From: Rhinopomastus cyanomelas
Taxonomy: Eukaryota; Chordata; Aves; Bucerotiformes; Rhinopomastidae
NCBI GenBank assembly: GCA_013400115.1
Contig: VXBP01009028.1
Span: 120,810 to 184,809, forward strand
Length of the DNA: 64,000 nucleotides
Reading direction: 5' to 3'
A program made the translations under genes and the position numbers. Shown here piece by piece: positions 1-10,469 of the stretch (position 1 is its first letter; every line of letters starts with the position of its first letter). The notes beneath the pieces are model-generated. The model was not told the DNA's origin. It saw nothing but the letters and a program-made list of their open reading frames with translations, and searched no databases.

Positions 1-1104
1 GAATGTAATCGAGAAGATTAGTCTTTCCCTGCTATTCATGAAGAATTGGAAGTGAGGTTGGCAGACCTGGACATAATGCTGTTTGATACGTAGAGGTTGC
101 TTAACTCTTGTTTTCTGCATACTGGTGTAGAGTGGAGTGGAGGACTCTAGCAGAGCATTAAGCTTCTTTTAATTTCCTTCACCTTCCTCCACAGAGCATC
201 TTTCCACCTCTGTTCTGTATGCCAATGAGTATAAGCCAGTACTTCTTCCTTCTCCTAGTGATGTTTTTGTTTTAAGGAATGGTTGCGATATGAGCCTGAA
301 TTCAGTGACGGTCTAGTGCTGTGAATTTCAAGGTGAATAAAGCATAGCATTTCAGGGTTTTTTTAACCAAACTTTTTGTAACTTATTCTCAAAACGACAG
401 GCTTTATCGGATCTCTGTCTGTAAACACCAATTCATAATGAAGCTCTGCAGCACAGTAGAGAAGCAGTATGTGTGTTTTAGCCCACATAGAACCTCAATC
501 AGATTACTGTTTAAGCCACACACATGTGCCATGAAGCAAATTAGTGTAATCACATAATTACTTGACTTCTCTGTGTTTACCTGTGTTCTGGTGCAAATTT
601 TGTTAGATACATAAGGCAGAGTTTGACGAGCTTCCAGCAACCCTCCAGATCTTTGTTCTTTTATTAATATCAGGGTGCTGTATTGCACCCTGCATCTCAT
701 GCCAGAGGCTTAGCCATACCTGCAATTGTCTGTCTACATAAATATGAGAGTGGATTTGAGACAAGGAGAGCAAAAACCAGTCAAGTGACAATTGCCTGGA
801 TGTACGATCATAGAATGGCTAGGGTTGGAGGATGGCTGTTTCTTGAAAAGAGTGTAAAAGAAATTGCGTGAAACTTTACAACGTTCATGTAATCTGGATC
901 ATCAAAACCAGGCAAAAAATAAGTGAAGAAAACCTGGATTTCTTTTACTTAACTGAGCAGATAATACAAACATCATCTGCTTCTCTCTTCCATAGTCCTA
1001 GAAACATAATCATGCATGTCAGTAATTATATGTATACATAATTTATTAAAAAAACTAACGTGGAAAATCCATCTCCCCCGTATAAAGGATGTCGCTACTG
1101 TAAG
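1..1104. other. Unique intergenic/intronic DNA, no gene seen
   Basis: No recognisable repeat, RNA or coding exon. Short open frames occur on both strands but lack domain-like composition and credible splice borders. The stretch ends at the left target-site copy of LTR-A. Confidence 0.6.
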
Positions 1105-1108
1105 GTAC

Positions 1109-1258
1109 TGTCTCTGTCCTTCCGACCTAAGAGATCTGGGCAACACCAACAGCATGCAAACCGGAGACGAGTTCCACCACGCTCTCCCTTAACGCCCCAA
1201 TTGCACCCCGGCATGCCCCCAATTGTGGGCGGCATGCATTCCAACAACAAAACCCCTG
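1109..1258 (+). repeat. Left arm of LTR-A inverted repeat
   Basis: Reverse complement of 1719-1853, with about 15-18 extra bases (a duplicated CCCCAATTG/GCATGC segment). The spacer is about 460 bp. The arm starts TGTCTCTGTCC exactly next to the target-site copy. Confidence 0.85.
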
Positions 1259-1718
1259 CTCCGCGCAGCCCTTTTGCCTCGGGCCTGAACCTGACACCAT
1301 AATCCAGGCGATGTGGGAAGCAAGATTTGAGTGCAGCCACCTCCCACAGTGCAGCTTCAGCAATTTGGTAAAGTTGTGGTATGCTGGGGTGCCCCCTCTT
1401 CCCCCCTGGAGCTGAGACAGGAGGAGAGAAGAGAGGAGAGGGCCTTGAGAATCCTCTCGGCCTACTGTGGAGTGTGGGCGTTGCCCTGTTGATCCAGGGA
1501 TGAATGTGCCTCCATTTTGGATCCCCCACGTGACTGGGGCTGAGCGACGGATCGCTGCCATTTTGGAGAGACTGGTCAACGGGAAGAGAAGCTGTGTGTT
1601 ATTTTCTGCCGCTGAGGAAGACTGGGGGTGCTGTAAGTTTGGGGGAGGATCCCTTCGTGCGTAGTTGGAAAGCCGAAGGATTTGAGAGTCCTTAAGTCTT
1701 GGATCGGGAGGACAGAGA

Positions 1719-1853
1719 CAGGGGCTTGTTGTTGAAATGCATGCCGCCCACACCGGGGTGCAATTGGGGCGTTAAGGGAGAGAGTGGTGGATCGTCTCCG
1801 GTTTGCATGCTGTTGGTGTTGCCCAGATCTCTTAGGTCGGAAGGACAGAGACA
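1719..1853 (+). repeat. Right arm of LTR-A inverted repeat
   Basis: This arm is in the normal LTR orientation. It matches the 135-bp unit that is tandemly repeated in LTR-B and single in LTR-C. It is followed by a shortened, GTTGTAGTTGAG-rich piece of a second unit up to about 1900. Confidence 0.85.
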
Positions 1854-2065
1854 GGGGCTTGTAGTTGTAGTTGAGTTGAGTTGTAGTTGCCCAGATCTCT
1901 GTCGTGACCCAAGGCCCAAACAATAGTGACTTCCCATGGTATTTTCCTCAGATAGTGTAATGGCATGTTTGACGCAGTTTCTAGGTTTGTGTGCACCAAC
2001 TTGCTGGTTTTTATTTGTTTTATTTTTTTTGTTTCCTTTTTTCTTTGTCTGTATACAGTTAGGTT

Positions 2066-2071
2066 AATAAA
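2066..2071 (+). promoter_or_regulatory. Polyadenylation signal of LTR-A
   Basis: AATAAA, preceded by GTATACAGTTA. The same pairing occurs in LTR copies B, C and E, and in altered form (GTATAGTTACTG) in D, so it probably marks the end of R. Confidence 0.7.
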
Positions 2072-2174
2072 CTTTTATCCAGTATCCTAAGCCATTCATT
2101 GTCTGGCAAATTTGTCCGAGATGTCATCGAGACCTTACTTGCTAAAACTGGTGGAGAATCCCCAACCCGCTACA

Positions 2175-2899
2175 GTACTGGAGGATAGCAAATGTCACTG
2201 TGATCTTCAAAAAGGGTAAGAAGGAGGATGCAAGTAACTATAGACCGGTCAGCCTCACCTCCAATCCAGCAAAGGTGATGGAACAATTTATCTTAGAGGA
2301 TGTCTCCAGTCACATCAAGGACAGGAGGGTCATTAGGGACAGTCAGCATGGTTTCACCAAGGAAAAGTCATGCTTGACCAACCCGATAGCATTTTATGAG
2401 GGCATAACCAGGTGGATAGGTGATGGCAGAGCGGTGGATGTGGTCTATTTTGATTTCAGTAAAGCATTTGACACAGTTTCCCACAGCATCCTTGCAGCCA
2501 ATCTGAGGCAGTGTGGTCTAGATTATTTGGTAGAGAGGTGGATATGAACTGACTCCAGGATAGGAGTGAGAGAGTAGTGGTCAGGAGGATGGAGCCAGGC
2601 TATTCTCAATGTCATCTAGTGATAGGATGAGGGGCAATGTGTGCAAGCTGGAACATAGGAGGTTACATATAAATATGAGAAGGAACTTCTTCCCAGTGAG
2701 GGTGACAGAGCACTGGAACAGGCTGCCCAGAGTGGTTGTGAAGTCTTCTTCCCTGTGGACATTTAAAACCCACCTGGATGTGTTCCAGTTGGGTTTTACT
2801 GTGTGACTTGGCCTGGGTGATCCTGCTGTTGCAGGAGGATTGGACTAGATGATCTTTCAAGGTCCCTTCCAATTCCTAATGATTTTATGATTATATGAA
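2175..2899 (+). mobile_element. CR1 retrotransposon, RT fragment plus 3' end, internal deletion
   Basis: The sense strand begins in the linker before the reverse transcriptase and runs through RT blocks 0-2 to about 2550. It then jumps to the CR1 3' region (about 2570-2890) and ends in ATGATTTTATGATTATATG, a decayed octamer tail. The roughly 1 kb between these parts, including the catalytic FADD box, is missing. LTR-A sits at its 5' edge, so the LTR either inserted into this CR1 or landed at its truncation point. Dead copy. Confidence 0.9.
2200..2547 (+). pseudogene. CR1 ORF2 reverse-transcriptase fragment
   Basis: This 115-codon open stretch encodes part of the LINE (CR1/Jockey-type) reverse transcriptase that would copy CR1 RNA at the target site. 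Visible motifs, in order: YRPVSLTS (about residue 14), QHGF (about 50) and YFDFSKAFDTVSH (about 83), the last being RT motif A with the first catalytic Asp. It stops just after the motif A region. A complete CR1 ORF2 is roughly 900-1000 residues, with an upstream endonuclease and downstream motifs B-E; all are absent here. The ATG is internal and has no meaning as a start. Confidence 0.9.
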
Positions 2900-3908
2900 A
2901 CAATGACTTTGAAATGGTGCTGGGATCAAGATTAGACTACAAAACTGTGATTTCCTCATGTCATCATAAAATCTCATTGCCCTTATTTGCTTTTCTTGTT
3001 CTTTTCTTGCTGAACTCCCACAGTCCTTTTCAGGAGTCATCATGTCTTCTTTTCCAGTTTAATTTTATGAAGTGTCTAAGTTTGGCTCCCTTGGTGGTTG
3101 CCTCTGATGTACAGAAGACTGTGATAAAACACAGTCCCTGTTAATGTGGATATAACCAGTAAAACTAATGTGCAGCTGTATTGATCCCTTAAGGCCATCA
3201 ACATCCTGCACTTCAGAGAACCACCACTACATCGTTCTCTGTGTACTTTAGCTTTAGCCAAAGAACCAGTTAATGAATTTTCAGTCAGCATCAGATGTGT
3301 AAACAACATGTGGTTGTTTACACACGAGTTTGTTTGTAACGAAGCTGGACAGGAGAGGATCTTAATGCTCTTCTTCAGGAACAGGATAGAAACAATTATA
3401 TAAAATAAAGGGTACCTGAATCATTTATTAGTGACTAAACCTTATCTTTGCTATCCCATTTTCCTAGTGTTTTGGGAGTCAAATCCTATCATTCTACGTT
3501 CACCTTATTTTTCAAAGGCTGCCTGCTTTACAGGTAGTCTCACATCCAGAACCCTAAGTGTTGCTCTGTTTTAAACAGGGCTTTTCCCATGAATATGTTT
3601 TCTGCTTGTGTTGAAAATCATCACTGTCAAGAAGTAAGTCATGTCAATCACTTCTCCTCATGGCAATTAGAACCCAACATGGTTTTTATCATGAAATAGA
3701 AAGTGTTTACTTTATTTGCATCTCTGGAAAGTCAGAGCTTTAGCAGCAAAGCCTGTATATCCTACACAAACCATTTGGGGATTTTACTACCTTTATGACA
3801 CCTGACATTCACTTCACCTGTCGTATTAATCATCTCAGTGTTTCAAACAACTTTTCTTACCCTCCCATTTTTATGGCCCAGTGTGCATGTCTAGTACAAT
3901 AGCAGGTA
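2900..3908. other. Unique DNA, nothing recognised
   Basis: AT-rich with no repeat or exon signature. It lies between the CR1 tail and the putative LTR-F. Confidence 0.5.
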
Positions 3909-4953
3909 TGTGGGTTGAAAGGCCTCAACTGGCCCTTTTGGTTTGTGCTTGCATTCTTAAACACACCAGTCAGCTGTCAGGTAGAATTTGCCAGGCAATG
4001 AACCAACTTTAGGGAAAAGGAAAGATTTTATTCAGAGAAGGTGGAAGATAACTATGTAGTGGTCTTTGGCTTTAGACTGGGAAGCTCCTGGGAGGAGAGG
4101 AATACACTGCAGATGAATGGATGACTGAGAGTGCCCCTGGGGCAGAAGCTTCCTCCCAGGCTCTGCCGGGCTTGGCAGCTGCTGCAAACCATCTACAGTC
4201 CCTTAGTTCCTGCTTCGGTGAGGTCCTGCAAGCACCATGTGGCATGGCCTGCAGACGGGCCAGAAGATGAGCTGGGGTGAGTGAGCATACCTTCAGACAG
4301 CAGCAGGCACTGGAGTGCAACAGCATACACTTCACTCACAGTCTCTTGGCAATTTGCCAAAGGATTAAGATCACAAGTCCTTTCCGCTTCTTGGGCATAC
4401 ACGGTCCAGCCAAGCAACAAAGGAAAACATCAAATGCATCTCCGGTCTCTTTCTTCCATTTACTCAAGCATTTCCCAGTTGCAGCTGTGACAGAGCTTCT
4501 TCGTCCCACACTGAGAATGAAGTCAAGATGGTTGCTGGCTGCATGGCCAAGATGGCTCCAGTGGCCACAGCTGCAGCAGCTGCCCCTTCTCTGGGGTTTG
4601 AAGGCTCTCTTCCCCACAGCTACAGGCAGCGTGACAGGGCCAGGATGCCTTTGCTCACCAGTCCTGAAATCTCCAGGCAAAATGACTGGTTTGCGGCTGC
4701 TCCTCTGTTCACCGCACTGGTGGCATGAGCAGGCGGGTGCAGCAGCCCCCACCGTCAACATGCCTGAGGCAGACAGACCTCTTCCTGGCTAAACAGGCCG
4801 AAGTCATTCAACTGGGCTCCCTCTACCCCCAGCTGCAGTTTCCCCTCGCAACTGGAGGCTGGAACTGCAGCGGTGCAGGCAAGGACTCCAAGAAGGACCT
4901 GTTTCTGAGCAAAAAACCACAATACTAGAAAGTCATGGTTCCAAACCATGACA
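3909..4953 (-). mobile_element. LTR-F: diverged LTR candidate
   Basis: Read on the - strand, this begins TGTCATGGTTTGG, a common avian LTR start. It has AATAAA (tttatt at 4027-4032 on +), then TTCATTGCCTGGCAAATT, which matches the U5 block of LTRs A-D, and ends CAACCCACA at 3909. GC-rich middle, typical of U3. No matching target duplication was found (AGGTA left, CCTGG right), so one or both ends may be wrong or mutated. The 171-codon open frame on + inside it has no recognisable protein features. Confidence 0.5.
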
Positions 4954-7503
4954 CCTGGAAAGTGCAATATACTTCCATTCCCCTGTTACTAAAAATCTGG
5001 AAGTTCTTATCACATCTCCAAAAGCCAGGAAAGCAACACATAAAAATAACAAGAAGTCAGGCTACATGACTACAGATGGAACTAGGTGTAATTTAACATC
5101 TATTTGTTACCATGATACCATAATGGTACTTCAAGGAGAGTGAGGATTATTATTTGAATAGATTACAATATGATTACTAAAGGCTCCCAACGTTGCTCCT
5201 AAATCAAAGTCTCCTTGAGCCTTTGGTAATTTTCTGGCAAGTAAACTATTCTAAGTGTCTTGGTTTAGAGACTAAAGCTGGTCATACCAGTGGGATGCTC
5301 TGGAAAAACTGGTTAAGGTAAATAACTAAAATGTTTTAACTGCAACTTGATTGTTTTCAGTTTTAATTTGTATTCTTTACATTTTTTAATTGCACAGAAA
5401 AAAGTTTTCAATTATGGTTGTTTAAAAGGAATGTGTGTTATGTATTTTTCTCTGTGTTTTGTAGCTTTTCTTCTTCAGTTGTCTAATGCTGTGCATTTAC
5501 CTTTCCCTCCTGTGTTTTGCATATGCCAGTAATACTCTTGCTCTAATTAGGAAAAGTGTAAAGAATATGATACATTCTATAAAGTATATTTACATGTTTT
5601 ACAACAGGAGAAATAGGCAATGCATTTTTCTTTGCAGAAATTAATATTCTTCATTGTAAACAACACAATCCATCATGTCTGGAGTATGTGGTGAAGTGAA
5701 TAAAGTTATAGTTAACATCAAAGCTTACTGAAAGTACAGTGACCATCTGTATCTCTCTGCTGGGCTTTAAAGGCCAGTTCTTCCTTCTAAAGATTTATAA
5801 TACAAAGGGCAATTCACTAATTAGTACTGTAAATTAGTGTCACCATGAGGTTAAAAAAAACCCACCTCTAACAGCCACTGCAGTATTTCAATTAATGGTA
5901 TTTTTAATTGCTTGTATTAGCATTTGAGAACAAGATTGATTAGCTTTTGACTGTCAAAGAAACAGAACTTGAAGCTCTTAAATACTGAAATGGAAGTTGT
6001 TCATTATACTTAAAAATCCACATGTACTGCACATGGAAATCTGGAAGGTCACCAGATTTTACTAAAGAGGGTGTGTGTCATTTCTGTTCTGTTTAAATAA
6101 AAATTAAAAACGTTTCCATAGAGCCACATGTATTTCTCATGCTGTCAACTAATTGATCAAGCAAATTAGCATCTCCAAAATCACTCTAAAAACAAAACAG
6201 CTTTAATAGTGCATCTGTTTATAGAAAGTAATTTTAGAAGTTGTTTAACTTTAAAGTGATTAGTTAATTCTCAATTTGTGTGTCTGATGAACGTGGCAAG
6301 ACCCAAAATTCATCCGAAAGCTGTCATGCGTTTTCCTCTGTAGACACAAATTCAACAAATAGCAGCACTTTACCAGCATTTGAAGGCCAGCTCTGAGGCA
6401 GGACTTCATCCTCAAGTTCAAGGCTCTACCTCAGAGTTAGAAATCTCAGAATAGGGCACAGAGAAGCCAGCAAACATGACAGAGATCTTTCTATTGAAAG
6501 CTTATGAGGATTCTAGGGCAAGATATATTGGATAGCACCTTCCAGAGTCGCTTGTATCCAAGAAGGAAGTCTCAGGTTGGTAATTTTTCCAGAATACATC
6601 TGTGGCCATTGTTTAAAAGAAACAGTATTTTCTCCTTTATTTTCTCCTTTAAGCCCTTTTTGAGCAGTAGCCTGGGAAGCAGAACACCTAATCTCACAGG
6701 ATATATGTTAACAACCAGACCAGTAGGGAGAGGGGATGGAGCAAAAGAAAATACTTTCTTTTGCTGTAACCAGGTCACTAAAGCTGTGCTGATTTGCAAC
6801 AAAATGTGAGTAATCCACTAAACCTAACTATTTAGTGGAATTTAATTCTGAAGCCTCAGAGTCCTGACAGGATTTGAGACAAAAGGTGTCCTTGCAAACT
6901 ATAATGCTTCTAGCTATGGCCCTTAAGCACTTGCTCCACACCTCTACAGTTAATGGGGCAGAATGGAATGTGATGTACAGTGCTAGCTCTCATCAAATGC
7001 ATGCAGAGGTCTGCCTCTTGGGTGTGTGCTTAAGTGCTTTACTGAACTGGAGCCTTTAGCCCAGAACACAAGTGGAGTGGAGCCTGTTCTGCATCTGTTT
7101 TGTCAGCAGCTGGCCTGGTCTAAGCAGATGCTCTGTCCTCCGTGCCTTGTCTTCACCATTCACTTGACTCCTCAGGCATGAATAGGATTGTGGAACTAAT
7201 GCAGCTAGGAGAACTTTTTTTTCTCCTCATGCCATACTTTTATCAGCCACATTATCATGGGTCAAAGACTTTTAATCATCGAACTGTGGATACAGCAGGC
7301 ATATCACTTCAGTGTCTGCTTTGAAAATCAGAGGAAGTTAGTACTCTAACCGTGGTCCCTTTGCTGCATTGAGGCTCTGAGATAAGTTTTCTGTAAGAAT
7401 TGTATGCAGATTCTCCTTTGCCTTAAACATAGGGCAGGTACAGAGAGAACTGTGGTACCTGGGAACAAACAACAAAATACAGCTGTCAATGCACTTAGGA
7501 AAT
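4954..7503. other. Unique AT-rich DNA, nothing recognised
   Basis: No repeat family, exon or RNA gene identified. Only short chance open frames are present. Confidence 0.5.
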
Positions 7504-8621
7504 TCACAGAATTCCAGCTAGTGCTGGAAGGGACCCTAAAGATTACCTAGCTCCAACTCCCCTGCATGGGCAGGGACACCTTCACTAGATCAGGCTTCTC
7601 AGGGCCCCATCCAATCTGGCCTTGACCACTTCCAGGGATGGGCCATCCACAACTTCCCTAGGCAACCTGTTCCAGCATCACAACGCCCTCACAGGAAAGG
7701 ATTTGTTCCTAAGGTCTAACCTCAATTTCTCCTCTTCCAGTTTGTAACATTTTCCTCTTCTCCTCTCACTCTGCACCCGTGTAAAAAGCCCTCCCCCAGC
7801 TTTCTTGTAGGCTCCCTTCAGATATTGGAAAGCTGCTAGAAGGTCACCTGGAGCCTCCTCTTGTCCAGACTGAACAATTGCAAAGTGCTCAGCCTGTCCT
7901 CACAGGGGAGATGCTCCAGCCCTCTGATCATTTGAGTTGTTCTCCTCTGGACATATTCCGGGAGCTCTATGTCCTTCTTATGTTGAGGACTCCAGAATTG
8001 GACACAGGACTCCAGGTGGAGCCTCACAAGTGCAGAGTAGTGGGGGACAATCACCTCCCTCAACTGACTGTCACTGCTTCTTTTGATGAAGCCTGGGACT
8101 CAGTTGGCTTTCTGGGCTGCAAGTGCACACTGACAGCTCTTGTTAAGCTTGGGTGGTCCATCAGCACACCCAAGTCCTTCTTCTCAGAGCCGTCCTCAGT
8201 CCTTTCTCCTCCCAATCTATATCTGTGCCTGGGATTGCCTCAACCCAGGTGGCAAAACCTTGCACTTGCCCTTGGTGAACTTCACACAGTTTGCATGAGC
8301 CCACTTCTCGAGCCTGGCAAGGTCCGCCTCGATGGCCTTTTTCTTCCAGTGTGTGAACCTCACCTCACAGTTTGGTGTTGTCAGCAAACTGGCTGAGGGT
8401 GCATTCAATTCCACTGTCCATGTTGCTATTTAAGGTGTTAAATAGCACTGGACCAAGTACTGACCCTTGAGGAACACCCCTCGTCACACCTCTCTGTTTG
8501 TACACTAAGCCATTGATCAAAACTCTTTGGGTGCGATGATCCAAACAGCTCCTTATTAAATGAGTGGTCCATCCATCAAATCCGTATCGTTCCGGTGTTC
8601 TTGTTTCTAGCTCAGGTAGCA
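7504..8621 (-). mobile_element. CR1 retrotransposon, RT C-terminal part to 3' end
   Basis: Antisense on +. It begins with the 3' end (CAGAATTCCAGCTAGTGC) and runs back into the RT region. The same subfamily and nearly the same span occur in sense at 61371-62572. On the - strand the catalytic FADD box reads FADN, followed by TKL and a stop, so the second Asp is lost. 5'-truncated at about 8621. The 172-codon + frame at 7878-8396 is only the antisense of this element. Confidence 0.9.
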
Positions 8622-10150
8622 GCCAAGTGGCAAATTTTAAAGCTAGTTGTTAATTCAGCTCTAAGTCCCTTTTGAAATATATCTTAAATATAACACAGGA
8701 TGCACCTAGTTGCTACCACTATGATGTAGAGAATAGGGATATTATCTTGGTAGCAGAGATCACAGTACTAACTGACAACATTGTCCCGATTTCCATATAC
8801 TCCCTCTCTCTTGCCATTTGATTCACATCCCCTTACTCACCTCATTCTTCACCTCACACACTCTGAGAAAAAATTTGATGCAAGGACTAAGGAATCATGT
8901 TCCAGCTATTTACAAAAATTGTAATTGAGTGAATTGCTGCCTAGGTTCCTACTGCTTTACATCTACTAACTAGGTAACAGTAAAAAGTGAAGGATGCAAG
9001 AGAAAGGAAGATTAAGATAAAAGAAAATGAAATTTTAAAATAAGATGATATTAAAAAAAATGAAATCTGGTATTTCTGACTGTTAAGGAAGTAAAACAAA
9101 CCCATATTTAAAATGAAAATTTTCAGCTGAAGGTGCTTTAATATAAAAAAATTTCAGCTACATGAGTCAAAACAGTATGTCAACTCATCAGAGGACAGGG
9201 TTTTTTCAGAGGCAATTAGAAGGTATATTTTAGAGCTAATTAGACTATCTAATTAGAATATGAAGTGATTCAAGATAGCTCAAGTACTAGTGATCACAGT
9301 TTGTCAAGGTCAAAAGTTGCAGTTAGTATTATTTATACATATATATATATATATATATGAGCATATAGTTTGTTCATGGCTAATACTAGTGACCAACAAG
9401 GAGTTAGTATACCAGTTTCTATGAACAAGTGTAGAATTTCTGACTGCAGCACACATGTCAACTAGAACACTATATTTAATTCCTGGAAAAACAGATGATA
9501 AATCAAACTAAATAGAATTCATAGCGCATAATTACTAGTTATATGCTCCACGTGGAATATCATATTCAGCAGTGATCACCATACTGTAGGATATAATTGC
9601 CCTTTGTGTCTTATAATACAGACCCTGAAGTACAGTAAACCTCAGAGAAAAATATTAAAAAGAGAGAAAGAAACCCAGTACTTTATTTTTAATATTTGAA
9701 GAAAAATCTTGAGATTCGAGGAAATTATTTTACATGGCATTTTTAGCAAGTCCTAAGACAAGGAATTGTGACTGTTGCAACTGCATACTGCAGATCTCTC
9801 GAAAGCAAAAGTAGCCTTAAAATATTTTAATTTCTTTTCCCCTACAGGGCCATGGTTTTCTGGGAATATGATACTGAGTCTACTTGAAGAAGTAGTTTCT
9901 TTTTTTGAAAAAAAAATTCATGTAATGGCATCTTTAACTTGAGTTATATGTGTTGCAACAGTGCTGTGACCCAATTTTTGGCTGAAAAGGAGGAAATGTA
10001 AAAGCTTTCCTTCAATATAAAATAGCTCTAGGTGTAAGCAGTCTGGTTTTTTCTTAACCTGCCATATAAATCAGCTTAGAACAATCTAATGTTGAGGAAT
10101 CTACACATTTGCGAATAGACGTTGCCAAATGATGGGTAACGGTACATTAT
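8622..10150. other. Unique AT-rich DNA with an (AT) microsatellite
   Basis: Only the dinucleotide run at 9339-9358 stands out; no exon or repeat family recognised. Confidence 0.5.
9339..9358. repeat. (AT)10 microsatellite
   Basis: Twenty bases of perfect AT alternation. Confidence 0.95.
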
Positions 10151-10248
10151 ACATAGAATCATACAATCATAGAATTATTAGGGATTGGAGGGACCTCGAA
10201 AGATCATCTAGTCCAATCCCCCTGACACAGCAGGATCACCTAGACCAA
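10151..10248 (-). mobile_element. CR1 3' end, young subfamily
   Basis: Octamer tail units (ATAGAATCATACAATCATAG) are followed by GGGACCTCGAAAGATCATC and CAGCAGGATCACCTAGACC, as in the other young copies of this window. Only about 100 bp is kept. Confidence 0.9.
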
Positions 10249-10320
10249 GTCATAGAATCAGTCAGGGTTAGAAGGCACCACAGGATCATCCAGTTCCAGC
10301 TCCCCTGAGCTGACTATTAC
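10249..10320 (-). mobile_element. CR1 3' end, second subfamily
   Basis: A second octamer-type start (CATAGAATCAGTCAGGGTTAG) is followed by a different 3' sequence (GGATCATCCAGTTCCAGC). It abuts the previous copy directly in the same orientation. Confidence 0.65.
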
Positions 10321-10469
10321 CCACTGTTGATCTTCTAGACGGATGGGGAGGAAGCTGAAGGGAATGAAGAAAGGCTCCAAGGCCCTAGGACGTTTGGTGA
10401 AAGAGTCCAGAGCCCAGACTATATTCTCCTCATTACTTCCATATTGGGGTGAGGACATGGGCTAGAATA

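Larger units (their letters stand above)
1109..2174 (+). mobile_element. LTR-A: solo LTR with inverted 5' end
   Basis: Endogenous-retrovirus LTR, sense on the + strand. Seen: it ends ...CAACCCGCTACA-like at 2174, has AATAAA at 2066-2071 after GTATACAGTTA, and carries the U5 block GTCTGGCAAATTTG. GTACTG occurs at 1105-1110 and 2175-2180, giving a 4-5 bp target duplication (GTAC or GTACT, ambiguous because the LTR may begin with T). From about 1259 it aligns with LTR-C from about 18367, and its 3' half is nearly identical to LTR-B. The expected U3 start (TGTTGYGGTTTGAAAATT in B and C) is missing. In its place, 1109-1258 is the reverse complement of 1719-1853. No internal viral genes follow; the right flank is a CR1. 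Confidence 0.85.

Noticed and set aside
4277..4792. 171-codon open frame on +
   Set aside because: It lies antisense inside a GC-rich LTR-like segment, where long chance frames are expected. No domain, no signal peptide, and overlapping frames are open too.
7878..8396. 172-codon open frame on +
   Set aside because: It is the antisense of a CR1 RT and 3' region on the - strand; similar antisense frames recur at other copies such as 61757-62155.
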